A DNA stretch of 38,675 nt. It comes from Gammaproteobacteria bacterium. GTDB lineage: Bacteria > Pseudomonadota > Gammaproteobacteria > GCA-001735895. Shown here piece by piece: positions 16,950-25,092 of the stretch. Positions within the stretch are counted from its first letter, which is position 1; each line of letters begins with the position of its first letter. The notes under the pieces were generated by a model that searched no databases, was not told the origin of the DNA, and was given only the letters and a program-made list of their open reading frames with translations. The position numbers and the translations under genes are program-made. Location: NCBI GenBank assembly GCA_024638385.1, contig JAHEKJ010000021.1:1-38675 (forward strand), in the 5' to 3' direction.

Positions 16950-16983
16950 GCGGCAGTGAGCTCAATCAATCCGGAGAAACTTA

Positions 16984-17589
16984 ATGAAAATTATCATCGT
17001 GGGCGCCGGCGGCGCCGTCGGCAAGGCCGCGTACGACGAATTGTCGCCGCGCCACGAAGTCATCGCCGTGGGCCGCTCGAGCGGCGACCTGCAGGCCGAT
17101 ATCGAGGATGCCGACAGTATTCGCAAGATGTACGAACAGGCCGGCAAGGTCGACGCGATCGTCAGCGCGGTCGGCCACGGACACTTCGGCCCGGTCGACG
17201 GCATGACCAGCGAGCAGTTCATGGAAGGGATCAATCACAAGGTCTTGCCGCAGGTGAATCTCGTGTTGCTGGGCATGGATTACGTCAACGACGGCGGCTC
17301 GTTCACGCTGACCAGCGGCGTGCTCAACCGCGATCCGATTCGCGGCGGCGCCTGCGCCGCGGCCGCCAACGGCGCGCTCGACGGCTTCGTTCGCGGCGCC
17401 GCGGTCGACATGCCGCGCGGCATCCGCATCAATTCGGTCAGCCCGGAAGTGCTCGAAGTGTCGCGCGAGCGTTTCGACGGCTTCTTCCGCGGCCATCACC
17501 ACGTCTCCGGCGAAGCCGTCGGGCTCGCCTACAGCAAGGCGGTCGAGGGTTGCGTCAACGGCCAGGTGCTGATCGTCGACTTCGGCTGA
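16984..17589 (+). CDS. SDR-fold protein lacking the catalytic Tyr/Lys (Lin1944-like)
   Basis: A 201-residue Rossmann protein with a short GAGGAVG cofactor loop (7-13) and Ser111, but no YxxxK: the aligned segment reads AAAANGAL, so Tyr is Ala125 and Lys is Asn129. This matches the Lin1944-like SDR group, a named set of SDR-fold proteins in which the active-site residues are absent and whose role is undetermined. A clear GGAGA ribosome site lies before the ATG. It follows a normal SDR by 34 bases. It could bind NAD(P) without the standard chemistry or use other residues. Confidence 0.85.
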   Translation: MKIIIVGAGGAVGKAAYDELSPRHEVIAVGRSSGDLQADIEDADSIRKMYEQAGKVDAIVSAVGHGHFGPVDGMTSEQFMEGINHKVLPQVNLVLLGMDYVNDGGSFTLTSGVLNRDPIRGGACAAAANGALDGFVRGAAVDMPRGIRINSVSPEVLEVSRERFDGFFRGHHHVSGEAVGLAYSKAVEGCVNGQVLIVDFG

Positions 17590-17605
17590 CAATCTGGCCG
17601 CAAGC

Positions 17606-19696
17606 TCAGCGTCGCAGCGCGACCAGCGCGTCGACCGCGAGCGCAGTGTCCGGCCCGGCAATGACCGGGTTGACGTCGATCGAATCGATTTGCTCGCGCA
17701 GCGCGTCGGCCAGTAGCGCGAGGCGCACGATCGCTTCGACCAGGCTCGCGCGGTCGGCCGCGGGCTTGCCGCGCGCGCCGCGCAGCAGCGGGTCGATCGC
17801 GAGCGACCCCAGCAACGTGTCGGCCTCGACCGGATCGACCGGGCAGAGCGCGACGCCGCGATCGGCGAGAACCTCGATCAGGGTCCCGCCGGCGGCGACC
17901 ATGACCAGCGGGCCGAACTGCGGGTCGCTCAAGCTACCGAGACCGACCTCGACGCCGGCCGGCGCCAGCGGCGCGAGCAATGCCGGCGCGCCGAGCCGCG
18001 CGGCGAGGTCGGCGTAGCGCGCACGCAGTTCGGCCTCGTCATCGATGCCGACGAAGACGCCGTCGCAATCGCTCTTGTGCTCGATCCCGGGCACGGCGGT
18101 CTTGAGCACCAGCGGGAAGCCGAAATCCCGCGCCGCTGCGAGCAACCCGGCCTTGTCTTCGACCACGCGGTGGCGGACCACCGGAATGCCGAAATCGGCA
18201 AGCAGGGCGAGTGCGTCGGCTTCGCCGAGGCTCGCCGACGGGTGCCGCGCGAGCCGCTCGCGCCAGGTCTCGATGCGCGCGGGGTCGAGCGCGGGCGGTT
18301 CGATGGCGCGGGACCTGCGCGCGAGCGCATCGCGTCGTGCGAACAGGTGGCGAAACGCGAGCAGGGTTTCGCGCAGGCCGTCGATCAGCGGAATGCCGGC
18401 CGCGTGAGCGCGGCGGCAGAGATCGTCGTTGGCGAGATCGGCGTAGCAGGTGCCGATTGCGATTGGCTTGCCGCTGGCCGCGGCAGCGGACTCGACCGCG
18501 CGGTAAATCGCCTCGGACAGGAAATAGCCGTCGCGGACATTGCTGACGAAGACGCCGGCGCCGACGTTGGGATCGGCGAGCAGCAGCCGCAGGCAGGCGC
18601 CAAAGCGCTCCTCGAAGCGATCGTGCGTGCCCCAGGCGTCGAGCGGGTTTTCGGGCTCGAGTCCCGGATCGAGATGTTGCTTGAGCTCGTCCCGGGTAGT
18701 CGCGTCGAGCGGCGCGAAGTCGACGCCGAGCGCATGCGCCGCGTCGCTCGCGAGCTCGCGCAGGCCGCCCGATTCGAAGGCCGCCGCGAGCCCGCCGGGC
18801 GCGGCTTCGCGGCCGCCTTGCAACAGCATCAGCGTCGCCGCCATTTCGTCGAGATCGTCGACCTCGATCACGCCGTAGCGGCGAAACAGGGCTTCGAACG
18901 CGGCGTGACTGCCGGCGATCGCGCCGGTGTGGGTCAGCGCCTGGGCCGCGCCGAGCGGTGACTTGCCGAGTTTCAGCGCGACCACCGGGATCCCGCGGTC
19001 GCGGGCGCGCGCAAGCGCCATGGTGAATGTCGCCGGGTCGCGCACGGTCTCGAGGAACAGGCCGATGACGCGGGTGTCGGCGCGCGCGAGGCTCCAGTCC
19101 ATGTAATCGGCGACCGTCGTCACGAGTTCGTTGCCGGTCGAAACGCACAGGTTGAAGCCGAGGCGGCGGCCGTTGTGGCACAGGGTCGTAAACGCCGAGC
19201 CGGATTGTGCGATATAGCTGATGCCGCCACGCTCGACATCGCGCGGCCGCGGGAAGATGCCGACGTAGAGGTTGGCCGGCGGATTGTAGAAACCCATCCC
19301 GTTGAGGCCGCAGACTTCGAGGCCGGCGACGCGCGCCTTGCGCGCCAGGCGGTCGACCAGGCGCGGTTCGCTGTCCGCCTCGAGCGCGCCGCTGGCGTAA
19401 ATCGTCGCCGCGCGGGCGTCGTGCGCGATGGCCGCGTCGAGCGCGGCCTCGAGCCTGGCGTTGCCGAGCGCGATGACGACGTGATCGACGCGGGTCGGCA
19501 AGTCTTCGAGCCCGGGATAGCAGTCGCGGCCGAGAATGCGCGCGTAGCCGGGATTGACCGGGTAGATCTCGCCGGCATAGCCCGCGCGCATGACCATCTC
19601 GGCGAGCACCGCGCCGGGACTGCCGGCGCGTTCGGACGCGCCGACCAGGGCGATGCTTGCGGGTTGCAGCAGCGGGTCTAGCCGGTGCGCCGTCAC
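17606..19696 (-). CDS. NDP-forming acyl-CoA synthetase (fused alpha-beta ACD type)
   Basis: A 696-residue protein of the acetate-CoA ligase (ADP-forming)/succinyl-CoA synthetase superfamily. Residues 1-130 form the CoA-binding Rossmann domain (SIALVGASE...), 150-290 and 300-450 the ligase-like domains, and about 480-690 an ATP-grasp domain (DFGIPVVRHRVVEDKAG, KTAVPGIEHKSD). The likely phosphorylated His is His256 in THTGAIAGS, comparable to the His of SCS-alpha. The enzyme joins an acid to CoA with ATP, reversibly. It lies 7 bases after the enoyl-CoA hydratase gene, suggesting a shared acyl-CoA pathway. The acid is unknown. Confidence 0.9.
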   Translation of the reverse strand: MTAHRLDPLLQPASIALVGASERAGSPGAVLAEMVMRAGYAGEIYPVNPGYARILGRDCYPGLEDLPTRVDHVVIALGNARLEAALDAAIAHDARAATIYASGALEADSEPRLVDRLARKARVAGLEVCGLNGMGFYNPPANLYVGIFPRPRDVERGGISYIAQSGSAFTTLCHNGRRLGFNLCVSTGNELVTTVADYMDWSLARADTRVIGLFLETVRDPATFTMALARARDRGIPVVALKLGKSPLGAAQALTHTGAIAGSHAAFEALFRRYGVIEVDDLDEMAATLMLLQGGREAAPGGLAAAFESGGLRELASDAAHALGVDFAPLDATTRDELKQHLDPGLEPENPLDAWGTHDRFEERFGACLRLLLADPNVGAGVFVSNVRDGYFLSEAIYRAVESAAAASGKPIAIGTCYADLANDDLCRRAHAAGIPLIDGLRETLLAFRHLFARRDALARRSRAIEPPALDPARIETWRERLARHPSASLGEADALALLADFGIPVVRHRVVEDKAGLLAAARDFGFPLVLKTAVPGIEHKSDCDGVFVGIDDEAELRARYADLAARLGAPALLAPLAPAGVEVGLGSLSDPQFGPLVMVAAGGTLIEVLADRGVALCPVDPVEADTLLGSLAIDPLLRGARGKPAADRASLVEAIVRLALLADALREQIDSIDVNPVIAGPDTALAVDALVALRR

Positions 19697-19703
19697 CGCG
19701 GTT

Positions 19704-20522
19704 TCATTCGTCGGGGTCGAGCCGCGCCTCGCGCCACTTGAGCGCCGCCTTGAGGCCCTCGCTGCGGTGGATCTGGTTGAATCGCTGGCGCAGTTCGGTT
19801 TCGAGCGTTTCGATCTTGACCGCCGTGTCGGCGCCCTTGCGCAGCGCCTCGTCGAGCCCCATGATCGCGTAGGTCTGGTTGATCGCGCGCTTGGTCAGGC
19901 GTACCGAGTCCGGGTCCATCAACGCGACCTCGCGCGCGAGCGCGACGCCGCGATCGACGCCTTTTCCCTTGGCGGCGACCTCGTTGACGATACCGTAGAG
20001 GAAAGCCTCGTCGGCGCTCACGTGGTCGCGCCCGGCGAGCAGCATCTGCTTGGCGCGCTTCGGATTGACGTACCAGGGCAGCAGCAGCGCGACGATGCTC
20101 GAGCCGAACTTGAGTTCCGGTTCGCCGAACAGGCTGCCTTCCTCGCAGATCGTCATGTCGCAGGCGAGCGCGATCTCGAAGCCGCCGGCCAGCGCGTGGC
20201 CATGCACGACCGCGATCGTCGGCTTGGTGGAATGCCAGAAGCGCATGATCAATTTGAGATCGATGTTGATCGCCTTGCGCCAGTCGGCCTCGGTCTTGCG
20301 ATTGGCTTCGATCCCGGCCTGCAGGTCGAAGCCGGCGCAAAACGCGCGGCCGTTGCCGTGCACGACGATCGCGCGGACGACGTCGTTGGCCTCGAAATTG
20401 TCGAGCGCGCGATTGATTTCTTCGATCATCGCGGCGTTGATGGCGTTGAGTTTGGACGGGCGGTTGAGGCTCAGGATTCCGACCGGACCCTGGCGCGAGA
20501 CTTCGATCGTCTGATAGTTCAT
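19704..20522 (-). CDS. Enoyl-CoA hydratase/isomerase family protein
   Basis: A 272-residue crotonase-fold protein. It has the oxyanion-hole segments AFCAGFDL and HALAGGFEIALACD, a Glu in each of the positions GGFE and GEPELKFG that carry the catalytic acids in hydratases, and the C-terminal trimerisation helices. Such enzymes hydrate or isomerise 2-enoyl-CoA esters. It opens a two-gene unit with the NDP-forming acyl-CoA synthetase, so an acid may be activated and then processed as its CoA ester. A TATAAT element lies about 30 bases upstream. Confidence 0.9.
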   Translation of the reverse strand: MNYQTIEVSRQGPVGILSLNRPSKLNAINAAMIEEINRALDNFEANDVVRAIVVHGNGRAFCAGFDLQAGIEANRKTEADWRKAINIDLKLIMRFWHSTKPTIAVVHGHALAGGFEIALACDMTICEEGSLFGEPELKFGSSIVALLLPWYVNPKRAKQMLLAGRDHVSADEAFLYGIVNEVAAKGKGVDRGVALAREVALMDPDSVRLTKRAINQTYAIMGLDEALRKGADTAVKIETLETELRQRFNQIHRSEGLKAALKWREARLDPDE

Positions 20523-20551
20523 GCGGGCTCCCGCCGCGATGGATACGGCGG

Positions 20552-20557
20552 ATTATA
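20552..20557 (-). promoter_or_regulatory. Candidate -10 element for the enoyl-CoA hydratase operon
   Basis: A perfect TATAAT on the reverse strand, 30 bases before the ATG at 20522, in the divergent gap with the hydroxylase gene. I see no convincing -35, so its strength may depend on an activator. Confidence 0.5.
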
Positions 20558-20653
20558 AGCAGCTTTACGCATCGATGCACCCGCCGCAACGGGCGCGCCG
20601 CCGGCGTCGTCCCGTGGCCTTGCGCAAGCGCACGAGGCGCCTGTGGATAACGC

Positions 20654-20683
20654 TTTACCCTGGAGGCCGGCGAGCGCTAGAAT
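20654..20683 (+). promoter_or_regulatory. Candidate promoter for the first di-iron hydroxylase gene
   Basis: TTTACC (20654-20659) and TAGAAT (20678-20683) are separated by 18 bases and lie 33 bases before the ATG at 20716. Both are close to the sigma-70 consensus and no other gene starts in this gap. Confidence 0.5.
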
Positions 20684-20715
20684 CGGACGGATTCCGACGC
20701 CGCGAGGCTGCCGCC

Positions 20716-21699
20716 ATGGGCTCGACGCCGTACAACGCCACCGGCGATTACCAGCCGGCCACTACCATCGGATTGCCGGTGCTCTACGCGTGGCCGCCGC
20801 GCCCGCTGGCGGCGTTGCGCTACCTGCTCTACGACTTGCTGTTCCCGTGGGGATATTTTTTCTTCGCGCTGGCCTTCGTCACCTGGGAATACCTGACGCC
20901 GAGCCTCGCGACGATGGCCGTACTCGAGCCCGGCTGGATCGCGCTGCTGTGGCTGCGCAATGCCGGACTCCTGTGCCTGCTCGCCGGCGGGCTGCACTGG
21001 TGGTTGTACCTGCGCCGCAGTCAGCAGGGTGAATTCAAGTTTCACCGCCGCTGGCTAGCGACCGACGACGACAAGTTCCTGTGGCGCGACCAGGTGCGCG
21101 ACAACATGTTCTGGAGCCTGGTGTCCGGCGTGACCTTCTGGACCGCCTACGAGGCGACGACCTACTGGATCTACGCCAGCGGGTGGCTGCCGGTGGTCGA
21201 ATACGCCAACCCGCTTTACCACTTCGCGATGTTCTATGTCGTCATCGCGTGGTCGACCGCGCATTTCTATTTCGTCCACCGGTTGCTGCACTACGGCCCG
21301 ATTTATCGCGTCGCCCACGAGCTGCATCACCGCAACGTCAACACCGGTCCGTGGACCGGCATCTCGATGCATCCGCTCGAGCATTCGATTTATTTCTCGG
21401 TGTTCGTGCTGTGGTGGTTCGTGCCGGTGCATCCGATCGTCATTATCCTGACCGGATTCTTTCAGGGTCTTTCGCCAGCGATATCGCACTCGGGTTTCGA
21501 TTTCGTCAAGGCCGGCAGGCTGCGACTGTCGACCGGTGACTGGTATCACCAGCTGCATCACCAGTACTTCAACTTCAACTATGGCAACACGCCGACGCCG
21601 TTCGACAGGCTCTTCGGTAGCTGGCACGACGGCAGCCGGGCCTCGCTCGAGCGGCACCGGCAGCGGCAGCGCGCGCGGCGCAGGCAAGCCGCGAGCTGA
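20716..21699 (+). CDS. Fatty acid hydroxylase/sterol desaturase superfamily membrane protein (paralogue 1)
   Basis: A 327-residue integral membrane di-iron enzyme. About four to five hydrophobic helices surround the His clusters HRLLH (188-192), HELHH (201-205), HPLEH (219-223) and HQLHH (278-282), the set expected for the superfamily. Members hydroxylate or desaturate sterols, lipids or other hydrophobic molecules with O2. The open frame extends to 20521, but the promoter-like bases and protein pattern favour the ATG at 20716. It is followed after 131 bases by an aldehyde dehydrogenase, which could oxidise an aldehyde formed downstream of the hydroxylation. A close paralogue lies at 37136. 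Confidence 0.9.
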   Translation: MGSTPYNATGDYQPATTIGLPVLYAWPPRPLAALRYLLYDLLFPWGYFFFALAFVTWEYLTPSLATMAVLEPGWIALLWLRNAGLLCLLAGGLHWWLYLRRSQQGEFKFHRRWLATDDDKFLWRDQVRDNMFWSLVSGVTFWTAYEATTYWIYASGWLPVVEYANPLYHFAMFYVVIAWSTAHFYFVHRLLHYGPIYRVAHELHHRNVNTGPWTGISMHPLEHSIYFSVFVLWWFVPVHPIVIILTGFFQGLSPAISHSGFDFVKAGRLRLSTGDWYHQLHHQYFNFNYGNTPTPFDRLFGSWHDGSRASLERHRQRQRARRRQAAS

Positions 21700-21722
21700 C
21701 GGCCCGACCCGGCGCGCGCGAA

Positions 21723-21751
21723 TTTCGCTCGTCGCGGCGACGGTCTATACT
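21723..21751 (+). promoter_or_regulatory. Candidate promoter for the aldehyde dehydrogenase
   Basis: TATACT (21746-21751) is a good -10; the -35 at 17-base spacing is TTTCGC, a weak match. It implies a leader of about 75 bases and independent expression from the hydroxylase. Confidence 0.4.
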
Positions 21752-21830
21752 GGCGGGCAAACGGATCTTCCGTTGAAACCGCCGCGACGCGTGCGCGGTC
21801 GGACCGACAAAAATTACCAGGAGTGACGAC

Positions 21831-23294
21831 ATGGCCGCTTCCGACCTGCCCCGGTTCCAGGTACTGATCGATGGCGAATGGCGCGACCCGGCGAGCGGCA
21901 AATGGCTGGCGTCGATCAACCCGGCGACCGAGGAAGCCTGGTGCGAAATCCCGAACTGCCAGCAGGACGACGTCGACGCCGCGGTCGAGGCCGCGTACGC
22001 CGCGCTCGACGGGCCCTGGCGTGACATGCAGCCGACCGAGCGCGGCCAGATCCTGATCAGGCTTGCCGACGCGCTGCCCGACCACGCCGCGCGGCTGGCC
22101 GAGTTCGAGGTTGCGGACGCCGGCAAGAACCTGACCGAATCGACCAATTTCATGACCTTCTGCGCGCGCTTTTTCCGTTTTTACGGCGAGCTGGCCGACA
22201 AGGTCTCGGGCGAAACCTTCGCGACGCCGTTTCCAGGCATTCAGGCGTTTACCCATCGCGTGCCGGTCGGCGTCGTCGCCGCGGTGATCCCGTGGAACAA
22301 CCCGTTGTGGCTGCTGTCGATGAAGCTCGGCCCGGCGATCGCCGGTGGCAACACCTGCGTGATCAAGCCGTCGGAGCTGTGCGCGACGCCGATCATCGAG
22401 ATCGTGCGCCTGATGCACGACGTCGCCGAGATTCCGCGCGGCGTGATCAACCTCGTCACCGGCGAGGGCGAGCCCTGCGGCCGCGTGCTGACGAGCCATC
22501 CGAAAGTGTCCAAGGTCGCGTTCACCGGCGGTCCGGAGACCGCGCGCCACATCGTCGCCAACACCGCGCACAACCTCGCCGAGACCACGCTCGAGCTCGG
22601 CGGCAAGTCGCCGGTGATCGTGTTCGACGACGCCGACCTGGACAACGCCGTGCAAAACGTCATCGGCGGCGTGTTCGCCGGTTCGTCGGGGCAGAGTTGC
22701 GTCGCCGGCTCGCGCGCGCTGGTGCAGCGTTCGATCTTCGACGAATTCGTCGACCGCCTGGTGGCCGCGGCCGAGGCGCTCAAGGTCGGCGATCCGCGCA
22801 GCGCGGATTCGCAGATGGGGCCGCTGGCCTCGCTCGCGCAGGTCGAGCGTTGCGAACAGGCCGTCGCCGGGGCGGTCGAGGCCGGCGCCGAACTGAGGAC
22901 CGGCGGGCGGCGTCCGCCGGGACTCGCCAAGGGTTATTACTTCGCGCCGACGATCCTGACGATTCCGAACCAGGATTTCGAGATCGCGCGCACCGAGCTG
23001 TTCGGCCCGGTGCTGGTCGCGCTGCCGTTCGACGACGAGGCCGAGGCGATCCGGCTCGCCAACGATACGCAGTTCGGTCTCGCCGCCGGCTTTTTCACGA
23101 CCAATCTCGGCCGCGCGATGCGCCTGTCGAAAGCGGTGCGCGCCGGCATCCAGTGGATCAATACCTACCGCCTCGGCGCGCCGATGGCGCAGATCGGCGG
23201 CTTCGGCGACAGCGGCAAGAGCCGCGAGGGCGGCATCGCCGCGATGCACGAGTACACCAAGCCGGTCACCGTCTGGATCAATACCAACGTCTGA
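21831..23294 (+). CDS. NAD(P)+-dependent aldehyde dehydrogenase
   Basis: A 487-residue enzyme of the ALDH superfamily. Visible residues: Asn156 in VIPWNNPLW, the cofactor segment KPSELCATP, FTGGPETAR, Glu255 in LELGGKSP and the catalytic Cys290 in SGQSCVAGSR. Length and order are standard, so it should oxidise an aldehyde to its acid. A strong AGGAGTG ribosome site precedes the ATG. The resemblance is to betaine-aldehyde/aromatic-aldehyde type members, but the substrate cannot be fixed. It follows a di-iron hydroxylase and converges with a YdhR-like gene. Confidence 0.93.
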   Translation: MAASDLPRFQVLIDGEWRDPASGKWLASINPATEEAWCEIPNCQQDDVDAAVEAAYAALDGPWRDMQPTERGQILIRLADALPDHAARLAEFEVADAGKNLTESTNFMTFCARFFRFYGELADKVSGETFATPFPGIQAFTHRVPVGVVAAVIPWNNPLWLLSMKLGPAIAGGNTCVIKPSELCATPIIEIVRLMHDVAEIPRGVINLVTGEGEPCGRVLTSHPKVSKVAFTGGPETARHIVANTAHNLAETTLELGGKSPVIVFDDADLDNAVQNVIGGVFAGSSGQSCVAGSRALVQRSIFDEFVDRLVAAAEALKVGDPRSADSQMGPLASLAQVERCEQAVAGAVEAGAELRTGGRRPPGLAKGYYFAPTILTIPNQDFEIARTELFGPVLVALPFDDEAEAIRLANDTQFGLAAGFFTTNLGRAMRLSKAVRAGIQWINTYRLGAPMAQIGGFGDSGKSREGGIAAMHEYTKPVTVWINTNV

Positions 23295-23304
23295 ACGATC
23301 GGGC

Positions 23305-23613
23305 TTACTCGATGATTTCGCCGGTCAGGTTATCGACGACCACCGGCGTGTCGAAGTAAGTCAGCGACGGGTAGTCGCCGAAGGTGGCCTTGACGTACTC
23401 GCGCCACTCGTCGGTGTAGACCCGTTCGGCTTTTTCGCGACTCTCCCACAGGTAGACGCCGCCGACGCTGTGGCGGTCCTCGCTCAGCAGGTAATACTTG
23501 CGAATCAGGCCATCCTTGTCCTGGTATTTCGGCGCCGTGCGGCGAAACATTTCGCGCGCTTCGTCCGGCGTGACCGGTTCGGGCAGGCGCGTTTGCAACA
23601 GGGCGGTAATCAT
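23305..23613 (-). CDS. YdhR-like monooxygenase-fold protein (dimeric alpha+beta barrel)
   Basis: A 102-residue protein whose pattern (LPEPVTPDEAREMF, TAPKYQDKDGLIRKYY, GGVYLWESREKAE) matches the YdhR/putative monooxygenase family, a small dimeric barrel related to antibiotic biosynthesis monooxygenases. A GGAGGACTCG ribosome site precedes the ATG at 23613. The open frame runs 27 codons further upstream, but the ribosome site decides the start. It is convergent with the aldehyde dehydrogenase, 10 bases away. Function in this family is not settled; an oxygenation or aldehyde-handling role is a guess. Confidence 0.85.
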   Translation of the reverse strand: MITALLQTRLPEPVTPDEAREMFRRTAPKYQDKDGLIRKYYLLSEDRHSVGGVYLWESREKAERVYTDEWREYVKATFGDYPSLTYFDTPVVVDNLTGEIIE

Positions 23614-23878
23614 CGAGTCCTCCGGCGTGAGATTGCAGATTTCAACCGATACCGACCGCTTTCGACGCGAACGGTCCGTCCGACCCGCCGGCATGCGGTT
23701 CGGCCTTCGCTGCGCCGGCTTCGCGCGGCACGCGCACGATCGGATCCTGGCGGGCGCTCGGCGGGTAATTCGTCGCGTGGGCAGGGCAGCGCCAGGCGGC
23801 TTGCATCATATACCAATTGCCGTTGCAGTCGAATACACTGCGGGGTCTCGATCGAACGATCCGCGCGAGGGCAGACCG
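23614..23878. other. Gap with no convincing gene
   Basis: I see no recognisable gene in these 265 bases. A reverse-strand frame ends at 23642 and from its internal ATG (23809) would give 55 residues, but it has no ribosome site. The forward strand around 23801-23840 is locally AT-rich (TTGCATCATATACC and AATACACTG) and probably holds the promoter of the LeuB-like operon, though no hexamer pair has ideal spacing. Confidence 0.5.
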
Positions 23879-23998
23879 ATGATTGCAGGCGCCGACGAGG
23901 CGCGCCGGCCGTTGCATTTCCCGGTACCCGCGTGGCTGGCGGCCGCAGGCGCCGGGCCGCGCGGGCCGGAGTCGCGGGGTAAATCGCGATGGCTTTGA
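23879..23998 (+). CDS. Possible 39-residue upstream ORF coupled to the LeuB-like gene
   Basis: ATG at 23879 follows a GAGGG ribosome site by 7 bases and the frame ends at 23998, overlapping the start of the LeuB-like gene by 10 bases in another frame. The peptide is Ala-, Arg- and Pro-rich and matches nothing I know. It may be a leader that couples translation, or only a chance frame in GC-rich DNA. Confidence 0.3.
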   Translation: MIAGADEARRPLHFPVPAWLAAAGAGPRGPESRGKSRWL

Positions 23999-25089
23999 AG
24001 ATACTGGCAATGGGCGGCGACGGGATCGGCCCCGAGGTGGTCGATGCCGCGCTGCGGGTGCTCGAGGTCGCCGCCCGATCCGTCGGACTGCGGCTCGACA
24101 TCGACGAGGACCTGCTCGGCGGCGCCGCCTGGGACGCGCACGGCACGTTTATCCGCGTCGAAACGCTCGCCAGCGCGCGCGCTTCGGACGCCCTGCTGGT
24201 CGGCGCGGTCGGCGGGCCGAAATGGGATCACATCGTCGTCGACGGCGGGCCCGAAGAGCAGGACGGCCTGATGAAACTGCGCCACGAACTGCAGGTGTTC
24301 GCGTGCCTGCGTCATGCCCGCGCGCACGATGCGTTGCTCGACCGCACTGCGTTCAAAGCGGAAGTGATTCGCGGCGCCGATATCATGCTCATGCGCGAGC
24401 TCTGCGGCGGCGCGATGTTCAGCCGGACTCGCGGGATCGACGACGCCGGCGAGCGCGGCCGTCGCGCCTACGACCTTAACGAGTACACCGAGGCCGAGAT
24501 CGAGCGCTTTGCGCGCGTCGGTTTCGAGGTCGCGCGTCGCCGCCGCGGCCGCGTGCTGTCGGTCGACAAGTCCAACGTGCTGGTCGCCGGCAAGCTGTGG
24601 CGCGAGGTGGTCGATCGGATCGGCAAGACCGAGTTCGCCGACATCGAACTGACCCACTTCTTCACCGACAACGCGGCCTACCAGCTGTGCTGCCGGCCGG
24701 CCGATTTCGACGTGATCCTGGCCGACAACCTGTTCGGGGATCTCCTCTCCGACCAGTCCGGCGCGATCGCCGGTTCGCTCGGGATGCTGCCGTCGGCCTG
24801 CCTCGCCGAGCTGCCGGCGGGCGGGCGTTCGCAAAGGCCGGCGATCTACGAGCCGGTGCACGGCAGCGCGCCGGATATCGCCGGGCAGGGTATCGCCAAT
24901 CCGATCGGCGCAATCCTGTCGGCGGCGATGCTGCTCGAGTTCAGCGCCGGCGAGGTCGAATGCGCGCGCCGGGTCGACGCCGCGGTCGACGCCGCGCTGG
25001 CCGCCGGCAGCCTGACCCGCGATCTCGGCGGCGAGCACACGACGCGCGAGATGACGGACGCGGTGATCCGCGAGTTCCGCGACGCGTAA
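23989..25089 (+). CDS. LeuB-family NAD+-dependent beta-hydroxyacid dehydrogenase (altered active site)
   Basis: A 366-residue isopropylmalate/isocitrate/tartrate dehydrogenase family protein. The family residues Lys194 (DKSNVL), Asp227 (TDNAA), Asp251 and Asp255 (DNLFGDLLSD) are present, as is the Arg of LQVFACLR. The catalytic Tyr of the GGIYFG motif is Met143 (GGAMFS), and the residue after TDNAA, usually Met, is Tyr231. It likely oxidises and decarboxylates a 2-hydroxyacid other than 3-isopropylmalate, given the absence of leuA/C/D nearby. It lies 3 bases before the GMC oxidoreductase, so they are co-transcribed. Confidence 0.87.
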   Translation: MALKILAMGGDGIGPEVVDAALRVLEVAARSVGLRLDIDEDLLGGAAWDAHGTFIRVETLASARASDALLVGAVGGPKWDHIVVDGGPEEQDGLMKLRHELQVFACLRHARAHDALLDRTAFKAEVIRGADIMLMRELCGGAMFSRTRGIDDAGERGRRAYDLNEYTEAEIERFARVGFEVARRRRGRVLSVDKSNVLVAGKLWREVVDRIGKTEFADIELTHFFTDNAAYQLCCRPADFDVILADNLFGDLLSDQSGAIAGSLGMLPSACLAELPAGGRSQRPAIYEPVHGSAPDIAGQGIANPIGAILSAAMLLEFSAGEVECARRVDAAVDAALAAGSLTRDLGGEHTTREMTDAVIREFRDA

Positions 25090-25092
25090 GCG

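Noticed and set aside
23642-23809. Small 55-residue gene on the reverse strand
   Set aside because: The frame is open but its ATG has no ribosome site, and long open frames are common by chance in such GC-rich DNA.
23989-25089. Leucine biosynthesis gene leuB
   Set aside because: The catalytic Tyr is missing and no other leucine genes are nearby, so the symbol is withheld.
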